DNA of 36,709 nt. Source: Candidatus Levyibacteriota bacterium (GTDB lineage Bacteria; Patescibacteriota; Microgenomatia; Levybacterales; UBA12049). Position 1 is the first letter of the stretch; each line of letters begins with the position of its first letter. The position numbers and the translations under genes were made by a program. This document shows positions 1 to 8,531 of the stretch, piece by piece. The stretch covers positions 1-36,709 of the forward strand of contig JACRFQ010000017.1 of the NCBI GenBank assembly GCA_016217835.1. The letters are read 5' to 3'. The notes under the pieces were generated by a model. It saw only the letters and a program-made list of their open reading frames with translations, had not been told where the DNA came from and made no database searches.

Positions 1-428
1 GAGCCATTAAAAAGAAATAACATTATGCTTAAAATGCCTATTGTTTTAGATTTAAAAATTTCTTTTGAAAATAAATAAATCATTAAAATAAGAAATGAAA
101 ATCCCAAAGCCGATGGGACATTCAATGCATAATCAATTCTTAATCCCATTTTTTCAAACATGCCAACAATTGCATAAAAAAGAAAATGATATCTAATGGG
201 GGGGCCTGAGAAAAGCGGAAATTGGGGCGGGTAATTGTTACCAAAAGAAAAAGATCTAATTAATGGAATATGATTTGCAAAATCACTCCAGGCCTTTGAA
301 GCAATCATCATTGTTCCATCTTGATATGAAAATGTAGCAAACATTAACCACGATGAAAAAATAAAGGCAAAAATAAATATAAATATTTCAATCTTAAATT
401 TTTTTAAAAAGAGGATTATTTTATGCAT
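1..428 (-). CDS. Large polytopic membrane protein, N-terminal part (runs off left edge)
   Basis: An uninterrupted reading frame of 142 codons begins with ATG at 428 on the minus strand and runs off the left edge, so only the N-terminus is seen. It starts with a short basic stretch and a hydrophobic helix (about residues 13-35), followed by an extracytoplasmic loop containing WSDFANHIPLIRSF and PIRYHFLFY, then a further hydrophobic helix. The combination of an acidic/His loop motif after the first helix and a 'P-IRYHF-FY' element is like that of large glycosyltransferase-type (GT-C fold, YYY/DUF2298-like) membrane proteins, but this assignment is from memory of the motif only. Its ATG directly follows the TAA of the FAD oxidoreductase gene, so the two are almost certainly co-transcribed and translationally coupled. 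Confidence 0.6.
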   Translation of the reverse strand, partial: MHKIILFLKKFKIEIFIFIFAFIFSSWLMFATFSYQDGTMMIASKAWSDFANHIPLIRSFSFGNNYPPQFPLFSGPPIRYHFLFYAIVGMFEKMGLRIDYALNVPSALGFSFLILMIYLFSKEIFKSKTIGILSIMLFLFNG

Positions 429-1712
429 TTATTTTATTATTAATTTTGCGACTTTATTCCCTAATTCTACTGCATAATTGGTACCCCTGTCCCATGGGTA
501 AACTTGTTCTATATTTGCAAGATAAACATTATTTAAAGGTGTTATAAAAGGAGGAAGTATTTTTGAATAATTAACAGGAATTATTGGTTGGGCAAAAGGC
601 GCTTTAAAAAGTTCATAGTTAATAATTGATTTTTTATATTCTGGATTTATTTTTTTAAGATATGGATCAATTTTTTTTAGCATTTGTTTCTTTGTCATTT
701 TAAAATAATCATCGTCTATCGATTTGTAGTTTCCAAGATACACAAGGTGTTCATTGTTATAATTTTTTTTATCCATAAAATTTGTATGTTCAACAATTGC
801 CATAACCGGAGCATTTTTGTCGCATACGCTTAACCAATACGTACTGTCGTTAAAAAAGGGTTTATTAAGTCTCAAAATCAAGTTAGTAGCGCCTAGACTT
901 TTTAATTTGCCTAAAGCTTCTTTATATTCGCGTGGAAGACCGGTCGCAATTTTTAAAAAAAGAAAAGAAGGAATCGTAACGATAATTGCATCAAAATTTT
1001 CAATTTTCAATTTTGAATTCCCAACACGCCTGAATTTTATTTGGGGTTTTTCTTTTGAAGAAAGCTCAGGTATTTCTGTATTAAAATATATTTTTCCTCC
1101 AAGCTTTTCAATTTCTTCAACGAGCCCAGTCGCAAAATTTAAAAATCCTCCTTTGGGGTAAGCGAGACTTGGAGTTCTTTTTTTGATTCTTGCCCAAAAC
1201 CAGGCAAGAGAGACGTCATCTGCAAAAGAACCAAATTTGTTTATAAAAAGAGGTTTCCAAATCATTTCGTATGATTTTTTCCCCATAAATTTTGGTAACA
1301 TCACAGAAGCTTTATATTTCTCAAGAGGCTTCCAAAAAGGATCGTATTTTAAAAGGCCAATAACAGTACTCATTTTTAACCGTTCAAAGAAAGATAATAA
1401 AGGAAATCTTAAAACGGTTGTTGGAGAATCCAATTGATAGATATTGTTCTTTATAAAGACAGAGGTTTTTGGTCTATTAATAATAATTTCATAATTTATT
1501 TCTTTTGCCAGATTTAAAATACTATTATCATTCGTAAACCAATGGTGATAGTGCTTTTCCAAAGACCATTCCCATCCACGTCCTTGATACCCGATTGCAA
1601 GCCCGCCGGGTTTTAAATCTTTTTCAAATACAGATACATCATGATTTTTTTTCACTAATTCAAAGGCAGCGGAAAGACCAGTGAACCCTGCGCCAATTAT
1701 TGCAATTTTCAT
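429..1712 (-). CDS. FAD-dependent amine-oxidase/UDP-galactopyranose-mutase-like oxidoreductase
   Basis: The protein opens with a dinucleotide-binding motif IIGAGFTGLSAAFEL, followed by VFEKD and a GG motif (LKPGGLA), the signature of the FAD-binding Rossmann domain of the amine oxidase/protoporphyrinogen oxidase/UDP-galactopyranose mutase superfamily. The C-terminus carries a second FAD-contact motif around 'YPWDRGTNYAVELGNKVA'. No membrane helix is evident, so it is probably cytoplasmic. I place the start at ATG 1712 (MKIAIIG), 4 nt after the stop of the upstream gene. A TTG start at 1736 would add eight residues that overlap the upstream gene and precede the beta strand, so it is less likely. 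It lies between a surface protein and a GT-C-like membrane protein, which suggests a role in sugar or lipid-linked glycan metabolism, but the substrate cannot be read from the sequence. Confidence 0.8.
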   Translation of the reverse strand: MKIAIIGAGFTGLSAAFELVKKNHDVSVFEKDLKPGGLAIGYQGRGWEWSLEKHYHHWFTNDNSILNLAKEINYEIIINRPKTSVFIKNNIYQLDSPTTVLRFPLLSFFERLKMSTVIGLLKYDPFWKPLEKYKASVMLPKFMGKKSYEMIWKPLFINKFGSFADDVSLAWFWARIKKRTPSLAYPKGGFLNFATGLVEEIEKLGGKIYFNTEIPELSSKEKPQIKFRRVGNSKLKIENFDAIIVTIPSFLFLKIATGLPREYKEALGKLKSLGATNLILRLNKPFFNDSTYWLSVCDKNAPVMAIVEHTNFMDKKNYNNEHLVYLGNYKSIDDDYFKMTKKQMLKKIDPYLKKINPEYKKSIINYELFKAPFAQPIIPVNYSKILPPFITPLNNVYLANIEQVYPWDRGTNYAVELGNKVAKLIIK

Positions 1713-1716
1713 AGAT

Positions 1717-3114
1717 TTAAATTGTCCTGCGGGCAAGTAGGAAAAGAAGGCCTCCCATTAAACTTAGAATAATACCCACAACGCCAAGTATTATCATAGA
1801 AGGATTTCCAGTTGGAGGCAATATTTGGCCAGAATAGGTTGCATACGGAGTCGGACTTAATGCTTCCGTGGGGATAGGAGTTGTGATTAAGGAGGAAAGA
1901 ATAGTTGGAGTCGGAGTTGGGGTAGCTTTAACAGTTGGCGTGGGAGTAAGAGTTGCCGTAGGTTTTGGTGAAGGTGTTGGTGTGGGGGATCCTGTTGCGT
2001 TTTGAATTTGTGTTCCCGAAGCGTAAACCACAAAGGATTGAGTTATCGTTTTTAGTATGCCGGATATATCTCTTGTCGTAATCGTTATCGTATGCGTTCC
2101 CGGGGTTAGAGGTTCTGATGGTTTATAGCTCCAATTCCCATTTTTATCTGTTACTACTTTAGTTTGAATTGTTTGATCTGAGTGTATGACTATTTGAACA
2201 TTTTCACCCGGTTTAGCTGTGCCCTTAAATAAAGGTTGGGTATCGGTGAGTCCTTGATTTTTTGTTGGTGTTAATATTTGGATTTTTTTTGTTTGCGTTG
2301 CTGAAGACGTACTTTCAAGAGAAGGAAAGTCTTGTAGGTCTGCCGAGGCACTTGCGATAGAAGATGCTTTAATTAAAAAATTATAATCTTTAGAAAGAGT
2401 TATTAAGGGAACAGGATTGATTTGTGTTTTGGATAAGGTAATGTTTGATGTTAATAAGTCGCCATAAGCAAGCATTTTTATAACAGAATTTTGGTTAAAA
2501 TTATAATAAGATGAAAGATTGCCGGTTCTTGTTATTTTTAAAGGTATTTCGTACGATCCGTCGGTTTTAGTAAGTGCCGAAAGAACCTGAGAGTTATCAG
2601 AGGTAACATAAATTATTGCTTCCGAAGGGGAACTACCAGTAGGGAGAAGAATCTTTCCTTTGATCGTGTCGGATTCTGTGGGGGATTCAGGAATAGAAAT
2701 GCCTGTGGCGATCTCAAAGGGCTTACCATTATTATAATATGTATTTTGACCGCTAATTATTGCAAAATAATACTTTGTTGCAGGCAGTAAATTATTGACG
2801 GTAATACTATGAACTTGATAATGTGTAAGTTTTTCGGATCCCAAGCTTCTTTCATCAAAAGCAGATTTACCTAAGGAGTTATTTTCTCCATAACTTACGG
2901 AACCGGAAATTTTTTCATTGGTCGAATAGGAAACAGAAAAAGACGTATCGGTAACATTGGTTATTCTTACATTTTGAGGTTGTTCGGATGAGACAGCATT
3001 TGTCCGAAGAAGAGTTTTGTTATTTGTTAAAAAAGTTGTTGTTCCAACTCCTAAAATAAGAATCAGTAATCCCAAGAGAGTCGGTATTCTTTTATCCCAG
3101 AAACTTCTTTTCAT
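1717..3114 (-). CDS. Fn3/Ig-like surface protein with LPPTG-type C-terminal anchor
   Basis: This 465-residue protein has a basic N-terminus and one hydrophobic helix (about residues 11-30) serving as signal peptide or anchor. A fibronectin type III-like domain follows (about 45-135; motif 'LLPATKYYFAI'), then a carboxypeptidase-regulatory-like beta domain (about 150-235), a bacterial Ig-like domain (about 275-362; GTAKPGENVQI and DKNGNWSYKP) and a Thr/Pro-rich spacer (about 370-425). It ends with LPPTG at 432-436, a hydrophobic helix and a basic tail (ARRTI), the three-part arrangement of a sortase sorting signal. It is therefore predicted to be exported and covalently attached to the wall. 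Its ATG overlaps the stop of the preceding small membrane gene (ATGA), placing it in the pilN-pilO operon. No sortase gene is seen in the window. Confidence 0.8.
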   Translation of the reverse strand: MKRSFWDKRIPTLLGLLILILGVGTTTFLTNNKTLLRTNAVSSEQPQNVRITNVTDTSFSVSYSTNEKISGSVSYGENNSLGKSAFDERSLGSEKLTHYQVHSITVNNLLPATKYYFAIISGQNTYYNNGKPFEIATGISIPESPTESDTIKGKILLPTGSSPSEAIIYVTSDNSQVLSALTKTDGSYEIPLKITRTGNLSSYYNFNQNSVIKMLAYGDLLTSNITLSKTQINPVPLITLSKDYNFLIKASSIASASADLQDFPSLESTSSATQTKKIQILTPTKNQGLTDTQPLFKGTAKPGENVQIVIHSDQTIQTKVVTDKNGNWSYKPSEPLTPGTHTITITTRDISGILKTITQSFVVYASGTQIQNATGSPTPTPSPKPTATLTPTPTVKATPTPTPTILSSLITTPIPTEALSPTPYATYSGQILPPTGNPSMIILGVVGIILSLMGGLLFLLARRTI

Positions 3115-3419
3115 GGTAACAAACTTCCCCCAGAAGTAGCTTTTTGAGCGCTGCCAGAACTAATTACCTGAATTACTTCCGATGGCGAGATGGTTGGGTT
3201 TATAGGGGTGCCTGATTGGAATATGGGAGTTACACTTTGTCTTTTTTTAAGTTTATCTATAGTTTTTGTATCAAAATTTGGTGCAATAAAAAAGAGCTGC
3301 GCATTTATTGCTTCGGGTATGGTAGATGAAATGGAATTGTGATAAATATTAAACACAATCCATATAAAAACGAAAATAAATATTGACGAAAGAAGTATTA
3401 CTAAATCTTTTTTTATCAT
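3111..3419 (-). CDS. Small single-pass membrane protein in the pil operon
   Basis: A 102-residue protein with one strongly hydrophobic helix near the N-terminus (about residues 7-27) and an extracytoplasmic Ser/Thr/Pro-rich tail. I do not recognise a family. Its place directly after the PilO-like gene (one base between stop and start) and its 4-nt overlap with the next gene show that it is a real, co-transcribed gene. The position is the one a PilP-type lipoprotein would occupy in a pilN-O-P cluster, but there is no lipobox Cys, so it is not an evident PilP homologue. The motif 'LFFIAPNFDTKTIDKLKKR' could be a peptide contacting another pilus assembly protein; that is inference. Confidence 0.65.
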   Translation of the reverse strand: MIKKDLVILLSSIFIFVFIWIVFNIYHNSISSTIPEAINAQLFFIAPNFDTKTIDKLKKRQSVTPIFQSGTPINPTISPSEVIQVISSGSAQKATSGGSLLP

Positions 3420-3420
3420 A

Positions 3421-4056
3421 TTATTGTTTAAAATAGGCTGTGCCCCGAATGTTTAATTGTAAATATACTACGCTAATTTCAACAGTTTTTGAAATAGCAA
3501 TATTTCCAACAGTCGTTACTCTTTGAAAGTTAACCAGTCGATCCATAAAGATTATCATATTTTGATAATCGCCTTTAATCGTAAGATTAAAATCGTAAGA
3601 AGAAAATTTTTTTGCAGACACAGCCCTGTCTGAAACTTCCGTTGGAAAGGTCTGAAAATTAATTAATGTTACATTGCTTTCTTTCGCAAGTCCCTGGACA
3701 GATGCTAGTAAAAGAGGAATCTCTGATTTTTTTGGCACGGCAGCAAATACAATTGGAAGATCATTTTCAAGGCCTGAATACGCTTGTTGTAATAAGGAGA
3801 GATTGTTTATTTTTTCGGAAAGTTTTTTCTCTACAAATTTATCGTCTTCAAGCTGTTTTTGTAAAGTGGTTATTGTTGACAGCGTTGGTCCCAAAGCAAA
3901 AATGCCAAGTAAGATAGAGGTAATAAGGGTTAGGATTATGGATGTGTATTTTTGCGTTTTTTCTTGTTTAAAATCGGGTATTAGATCAAAATATTTACGA
4001 TACTCGTCCCTTTTAAGGTTTTTTAAGGTTAAATTATTTATTAGTGGAAGCTGCAC
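3421..4056 (-). CDS. pilO: Type IV pilus inner-membrane assembly protein PilO-like
   Basis: The 211-residue protein has a cytoplasmic N-terminus, one transmembrane helix (about residues 38-60), a coiled-coil segment rich in Lys/Glu/Leu (about 62-100), and a C-terminal alpha/beta domain with 'IKGDYQNMIIFMDRLVNFQRV', the ferredoxin-like core typical of PilO/GspM. PilO pairs with PilN as a periplasmic-side heterodimer linking the pilus motor to the envelope. The gene overlaps the end of pilN by 23 nt, which supports translational coupling and the assignment. PilM, the usual cytoplasmic partner, is not in the window. Confidence 0.8.
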   Translation of the reverse strand: MQLPLINNLTLKNLKRDEYRKYFDLIPDFKQEKTQKYTSIILTLITSILLGIFALGPTLSTITTLQKQLEDDKFVEKKLSEKINNLSLLQQAYSGLENDLPIVFAAVPKKSEIPLLLASVQGLAKESNVTLINFQTFPTEVSDRAVSAKKFSSYDFNLTIKGDYQNMIIFMDRLVNFQRVTTVGNIAISKTVEISVVYLQLNIRGTAYFKQ

Positions 4057-4603
4057 TTGCTACTCCTTTCTGTTTGAACGTTACAGTAATACCAACTGTG
4101 ATAGTGGCGCTTGATGTTTTGTTTTCAATTTTATTAATACTAACCGTATCTATTTGATCATACTTTTTTAAGGAATTTACGAAAATACTCAAAGGATATA
4201 TCGAGTTTAAACTTGCTTCCATTGTCATTCCGTTTTCAGCAAGGGTAATGTTGGAAAAAGTCATTCCTATAGGCGCAAAACCAATAATTGTTTTAAGTGT
4301 TTTTACATTTTCAGTTCCTGTGTTTGAAACTGAAGAGATTAAACTAATCCTATCCTGAAGATTCCTATAGGTATCCTCATCTTTTTTAAAAGACTCCAGC
4401 CTTAATTGTTGTTGTTTTATGTTTGTATGAATGTCTCTGAGCTGATTATCTAAAAAGAAGCGGTATACCAGAGCTGAGAGTGTAATGATTTGTACGGTTA
4501 TGATAAGAATTCTTCCAATGGTTTGTGCCCAATTTACGATTTGAGTTATTGTTTCTCCTCGATCCTTTTTAATCAAATTAATAGACTCGGGTTTTTTCAC
4601 CAT
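4034..4603 (-). CDS. pilN: Type IV pilus assembly protein PilN-like
   Basis: The 189-residue protein begins with a short cytoplasmic segment containing INLIKKDRG, equivalent to the INL motif that PilM binds in PilN. It continues with a transmembrane helix (about residues 29-52), a coiled coil (about 54-95) and a beta-alpha C-terminal domain (FSNITLAENGMTMEA) like the ferredoxin fold of PilN/GspL. It would form the PilN-PilO pair with the overlapping downstream gene. A TAAAAT box (fwd 4608-4613) lies only four bases upstream of the ATG, so the promoter must give a very short or absent leader, or the true start is the next GTG. Confidence 0.8.
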   Translation of the reverse strand: MVKKPESINLIKKDRGETITQIVNWAQTIGRILIITVQIITLSALVYRFFLDNQLRDIHTNIKQQQLRLESFKKDEDTYRNLQDRISLISSVSNTGTENVKTLKTIIGFAPIGMTFSNITLAENGMTMEASLNSIYPLSIFVNSLKKYDQIDTVSINKIENKTSSATITVGITVTFKQKGVASAASTNK

Positions 4604-4652
4604 ATCAATTTTAGTCTAAGGGTTTTTGAGGCTTTTGTCAAAGAATAAAAGG

Positions 4653-4967
4653 CTATCTTTTGCTCTTTGGAGATTTTGTTTTTTTAATAGTTTTCTTAAC
4701 AGGTTTTTCAACCACTTTTGTCTTTTGGATTTTTGCATTAGTAAGCTTACTTAGGTTTGATTTAATTCTTGCTGCTTTGTTTTTGTGAATAAGTTTTTTC
4801 TTTACTGCCTTATCTGTTAATACAATAGCTTTTAGTATATCCTTAGGAGTTTTGCTTTTTTGCGCATCTTTTACAGCGTCTCTAAAAGCTGTTCTTAAAA
4901 CTTTATTTACTTTCTCTCTTTTCTTATCTTGTCTTAATTTTTTCTTTGCTGATTTTATTACTGGCAT
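4653..4967 (-). CDS. rpsT: 30S ribosomal protein S20
   Basis: A 104-residue, very basic helical protein starting MPVIKSAKKKLRQDKKRE. The SAKK-R-----R-- start and the later 'IHKNKAARIKSNLSKL' match bacterial S20, which binds the 5' domain of 16S rRNA. It has a Lys/Val/Thr-rich C-terminal extension of about 18 residues beyond the usual S20 end. It is transcribed divergently from murJ; the 42-bp gap holds overlapping promoters for both genes. Confidence 0.92.
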   Translation of the reverse strand: MPVIKSAKKKLRQDKKREKVNKVLRTAFRDAVKDAQKSKTPKDILKAIVLTDKAVKKKLIHKNKAARIKSNLSKLTNAKIQKTKVVEKPVKKTIKKTKSPKSKR

Positions 4968-4973
4968 GCGGCT

Positions 4974-5002
4974 ATTTTAGCATGCTATACTGTAAAAAAC
5001 AA
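4974..5002 (-). promoter_or_regulatory. rpsT promoter, near-leaderless
   Basis: On the minus strand, TTGTTT (fwd 4997-5002) and TAAAAT (fwd 4974-4979) are separated by exactly 17 bp. Only 6 bp separate the -10 from the rpsT ATG, so transcription should begin at or next to the start codon. On the plus strand the same gap holds TATACT (4986-4991), the probable -10 of murJ, 18 bp before its ATG; no good -35 is visible for it. Confidence 0.6.
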
Positions 5003-5009
5003 CACACAT

Positions 5010-6677
5010 ATGCCAAAGGAATTTCTTAAAAAAAGCATAAATCTTCTTTTAAAACAACAAAGCAATATTATATCGGCGGCTTTTGTGATTATGTTAACAA
5101 TAGTCTTTTCTCAGGTTCTAGGACTCGTTAGGCAAAGGCTTTTGGTTGCTATTTTTGGTGCATCCGACACATTAGGAGTTTACCTTGTTTCAACCAGACT
5201 TCCGGATTTTTTATTCCAGTTAGTAATTGCGGGAGCTTTATCATCTGCTTTTATACCGATATTTTCAGACTATCTTATCAAAGATAAAGATAAAGAAGGA
5301 CATAAACTTGCTTCAACTCTTTTATTTGTAAGTCTTATAATTTTTTCTCTTTTTTCCATAGTGCTTTTTGTTTTTGCAAATCAATTTTCCATGCTTGTTG
5401 CCCCTGGCTTTACGGCTGAACACATAAATTTAATGGCAAACTTAATGAGGATAATAATTTTTGGAGAAATTCTTTTTATTATTGGAAGTTTTTTATCGGC
5501 AATACTTCAATCTTATAATCATTTTTTTATCCCCGGGATTGCTTCTGCTTTATATAATTTAGGAATAATTTTAGGGATCGTATTTCTTTCGCCAATTGTT
5601 GGAATTTATTCAGCTGCTTATGGCGTAATTTTAGGAGCTTTGATTTTTGTTTTAATACAGTTGCCATTTATAAAAAATTTGGGTTTTTCTTTTAAGCCGG
5701 CAATGTCTATTAGCGCAATTAAATCTTCGGGGGTTTTAGATGTCTTCAAACTTATTTGGCCAAGAACTCTTTCGATTGCTGTCTTTCAGTTAGGAACAAT
5801 AATAACCGTAACATTAGTTTCGTACTTACAAAACCCCGGAAGAAATTATGTAATTTTTGATTACGCGCAAACCCTTGCTTTTGCGCCGGTTGTTTTATTT
5901 GGGCAGGCAATTGCGCAGGCCGCGTTTCCTGTTTTATCTAAAGAAAAAGACAGATTAGAAGATTTTAAAATAACATTCATAACGAGTTTTAACCAAATGC
6001 TTTATTTAGTTTTGCCATTTTCAGTTCTTTTTATTGTACTTAGAATTCCCGTTGTAAGATTAATCTACGGAGCAGCGCAATTTGACTGGGCAGCAACGGT
6101 TTTAACAGGTAGAACCCTTGCTTTTTTTAGTATTTCTATTTTTGCTCAAAGTTTAACTTATTTAGTATCTAGAGGCTTCTATGCGCTTCACGATACAAAA
6201 ATCCCTTTGACAGTCGGCTCTTTAACAACCGCTGTTATGGTTTTGATAAGTGCTGTATTTATTTTTATCTATCATTTTGGGATTGAGAGCGTTGCTTTTG
6301 CTTTTTCTATTGCATCAGTACTTAATTTTTTGATAATGTTTGCCATTCTAGACAGAAAAACAGGAGGATTTGATAAAATACCCTTAATAAAAACAGTAGT
6401 AAAAATTTTTTTAGCGAGCGGCTTTACCGCGTTTGCGTTATATATACCAATAAAACTTTTAGATCAATTAGTCTTTGATACAACAAAAACAATAAACCTT
6501 TTGCTGTTAACAGGGATATCGAGTTTTGCAGGTCTTTCTTTTTATCTTTTTTTAACATGGCTCTTTGAAGTTAAAGAAGCGAGTATGTTTATTTTATTAT
6601 TCAAAAAGATAGGAGATTGGAGACAAGTTCTTAGAAAATCTGAAGAAACGATTGACGGAACCAGATTTAACCCGTAA
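5010..6677 (+). CDS. murJ: Lipid II flippase MurJ (MviN family)
   Basis: The 555-residue polytopic membrane protein has about 14 predicted helices and the MurJ/MviN N-terminal pattern: 'AAFVIMLTIVFSQVLGLVRQRLL', with 'LPDFLFQLVIAGALSSAFIPIF' in the second helix pair, equivalent to the conserved P-x-x-x-x--GALS-A-IP motif. It flips lipid II across the cytoplasmic membrane for peptidoglycan synthesis. Length is slightly above the typical ~510 residues. The C-terminus is soluble and basic. A promoter for lepA overlaps the end of the gene (6652-6680). Confidence 0.9.
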   Translation: MPKEFLKKSINLLLKQQSNIISAAFVIMLTIVFSQVLGLVRQRLLVAIFGASDTLGVYLVSTRLPDFLFQLVIAGALSSAFIPIFSDYLIKDKDKEGHKLASTLLFVSLIIFSLFSIVLFVFANQFSMLVAPGFTAEHINLMANLMRIIIFGEILFIIGSFLSAILQSYNHFFIPGIASALYNLGIILGIVFLSPIVGIYSAAYGVILGALIFVLIQLPFIKNLGFSFKPAMSISAIKSSGVLDVFKLIWPRTLSIAVFQLGTIITVTLVSYLQNPGRNYVIFDYAQTLAFAPVVLFGQAIAQAAFPVLSKEKDRLEDFKITFITSFNQMLYLVLPFSVLFIVLRIPVVRLIYGAAQFDWAATVLTGRTLAFFSISIFAQSLTYLVSRGFYALHDTKIPLTVGSLTTAVMVLISAVFIFIYHFGIESVAFAFSIASVLNFLIMFAILDRKTGGFDKIPLIKTVVKIFLASGFTAFALYIPIKLLDQLVFDTTKTINLLLLTGISSFAGLSFYLFLTWLFEVKEASMFILLFKKIGDWRQVLRKSEETIDGTRFNP

Positions 6678-6680
6678 AAT
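6652..6680 (+). promoter_or_regulatory. Predicted lepA promoter inside the end of murJ
   Basis: TTGACG (6652-6657), 17 bp, TAAAAT (6675-6680). The predicted start near 6687 leaves a leader of roughly 108 nt before the lepA ATG at 6795, and that leader contains the multi-hairpin element at 6714-6782. Confidence 0.6.
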
Positions 6681-6713
6681 TAGCCCCATGTCCTACAAAA
6701 ATATTCGAAATTT

Positions 6714-6782
6714 TGCCCCAGAAGAATGCTCGTTGTTCCCGAGGGCTACGTCCTCGCGTCACAATGTCGCATCTACGGGGCA
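6714..6782 (+). ncRNA. Structured leader RNA of lepA (shared with hrcA)
   Basis: TGCCCC (6714-6719) can pair perfectly with GGGGCA (6777-6782), closing a junction. Inside it are a weak hairpin (about 6724-6738), a hairpin CGAGG/CCTCG with a 7-nt loop (6740-6756), and a hairpin with GCG/CGC ends (6756-6770). The hrcA leader at 23182-23251 has the same order of elements and the same ACGGGGCA end. This is GC-rich compared with its surroundings. The family is unknown to me; it may be a cis-regulatory RNA or a dispersed palindromic repeat. Confidence 0.5.
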
Positions 6783-6794
6783 TCAATATCATTT

Positions 6795-8531
6795 ATGAAA
6801 AATAACATAAGGAATTTTGCAATCATCGCACATATTGATCATGGCAAGTCTACTCTTGCAGATAGATTTTTAGAAATTACAAAAACAATTTCTAAAGATA
6901 AGTTAAAAGAACAGTTTTTAGATCAAAATCCAATTTCAAGAGAAAGGGGAATAACAATTAAACTTGCTCCTGTCAGAATGAGGTATCAATTTGACGGCAG
7001 CGAGTATATGCTTGATTTAATAGATACCCCAGGACACATGGATTTTTCCTACGAAGTATCAAGAACATTAGCTGCTTGTGAGGGGGCAATACTTTTAGTT
7101 GATGCAACTAAGGGAATTCAGGCGCAAACTGTCGCGCATTATAACAGCGCTAAAAAAGAAAATCTTGTTTTAATTCCGGTAATCAATAAAATAGACCTAG
7201 ACAGCGCAAATACAAAAGAAGTAGTCAAAGATTTAGTGGAAATGTTTGGATTTAAGGAAGAAGAAATTCATTATATTTCGGCAAAAACAGGAGAAAATGT
7301 TGAAGGATTATTAAAAGCAGTTGTGCAAAACATTCCTCCGCCTGTTGCAGATGAAAATTTATCTCTTAAAGCTTTGGTTTTTGATGCTGTTTTTGATGAA
7401 CACAGAGGTGTAATTATTTTTGTAAAGCTTGTAAACGGCAGGGTTAAAAAACAGGACAAAATAGAATTTTTACAAAGTAAAACAAAAATTGATGTTTCTG
7501 AGGTTGGATATTTTTCCCCATTTTTAATAGCAAAAGAGCAATTATTAGCAGGAGAAATAGGTTATGTCGTTACAGGAATAAAAGATATAAGGCAAACAAG
7601 AGTTGGAGATACGATTACAATCTCAAATCTCAAATCTCAAATTTCAAATATCGAAGCCCTGCCGGGATATGATTTGCCAAAACCGATGGTTTTCTTTGGC
7701 GTTTATCCAAAAACATCAAATGAATATGTTCACCTAAGGGAAGCTTTAACAAAACTTTCTTTAAATGACGGATCATTAAGTGTTTCAAATGAATATTCGG
7801 CATTTTTAGGAAGCGGTTTTAGGGTAGGATTTTTAGGTCTTTTACACGCAGAGATTGTTAAAGAAAGACTGGGTAAAGAAGAAGGAATAGAACCTCTCTT
7901 AACAATGCCAAGGGTTTTATATAAAGAAGAAGATGGTAAAATGTTTGAACCATATATGAGGCTTACAATATTTACGCCGGCTTTATATGTTGGTGCAGTT
8001 ATGACAGTTGCTCAAAATAAAAAAGGAAATTTAATTGATATTAATTATCATAAACAAAATGTGGTTTTAAACTATGATATGCCTTACTCAATGTTTATAA
8101 GGGGATTGTCTTCGGAATTAAAAAGTGTTTCGAAGGGTTTTGCAAGCTTGGATTACGAAATAAAGGAATACAAACAAGCAAATCTTATAAAAATGGATAT
8201 TTTAATTAACGACAATGTTATTGATGTATTGTCAGAGCTTGTTTATAAAGATGAAGCAGATTATGTTGCCAGAGAAAAGGTAGAAAAACTCAAAGAGCAT
8301 CTTTCAAGACAGCAATTCAGGCAAATAATTCAAGCAACAATCGGGGCAAAAATATTGGCAAGAACAGAAATACCTCCATATAGAAAAGATGTTTTGGCAA
8401 AAATGTCAGGGGGAGACAGAACCAGGAAAGATAAGCTTTTAGAAGCTCAGAAAAAAGGAAAATCTAAGTTAATTAATGTTTCTAAAGTAGAAATTTCTCA
8501 AAAAGCTCTTTTGTCGATGCTCCAGGGTTAA
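6795..8531 (+). CDS. lepA: Elongation factor 4 (LepA), ribosomal back-translocase GTPase
   Basis: The G-domain motifs are complete: HIDHGKST (G1), DTPGHMDF (G3), NKID (G4) and SAKTG (G5), followed by EF-G-like domains and the LepA-specific C-terminal domain with GGDRTRKDKLLEAQKKGK. The product is about 578 residues, near the family's ~600. I set the start at ATG 6795 (MKNNIRNFAIIAHIDHGK), which fits the family. An upstream start at 6726 would translate the structured leader and adds residues with no LepA similarity. Around 7619-7660 the gene contains a short run of TCTCAAA-type repeats encoding a Ser/Asn/Ile/Lys insertion (ISNLKSQISNIE). The stop overlaps the stop of the convergent surface-protein gene by 3 bp. 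Confidence 0.93.
   Translation: MKNNIRNFAIIAHIDHGKSTLADRFLEITKTISKDKLKEQFLDQNPISRERGITIKLAPVRMRYQFDGSEYMLDLIDTPGHMDFSYEVSRTLAACEGAILLVDATKGIQAQTVAHYNSAKKENLVLIPVINKIDLDSANTKEVVKDLVEMFGFKEEEIHYISAKTGENVEGLLKAVVQNIPPPVADENLSLKALVFDAVFDEHRGVIIFVKLVNGRVKKQDKIEFLQSKTKIDVSEVGYFSPFLIAKEQLLAGEIGYVVTGIKDIRQTRVGDTITISNLKSQISNIEALPGYDLPKPMVFFGVYPKTSNEYVHLREALTKLSLNDGSLSVSNEYSAFLGSGFRVGFLGLLHAEIVKERLGKEEGIEPLLTMPRVLYKEEDGKMFEPYMRLTIFTPALYVGAVMTVAQNKKGNLIDINYHKQNVVLNYDMPYSMFIRGLSSELKSVSKGFASLDYEIKEYKQANLIKMDILINDNVIDVLSELVYKDEADYVAREKVEKLKEHLSRQQFRQIIQATIGAKILARTEIPPYRKDVLAKMSGGDRTRKDKLLEAQKKGKSKLINVSKVEISQKALLSMLQG
7619..7660 (+). repeat. AT-rich TCTCAAA-type short tandem repeats inside lepA
   Basis: Four imperfect copies of a 7-10-bp TCTCAAAT/TTTCAAAT unit sit in frame in lepA. 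The same repeat flavour (AATTTCAAAATT and similar) fills intergenic gaps near groEL, dnaK, dnaJ and infB. Confidence 0.55.

Noticed and set aside
6726-6794. N-terminal extension of LepA
   Set aside because: It would translate the structured leader, has no LepA homology, and the family N-terminus starts at 6795.
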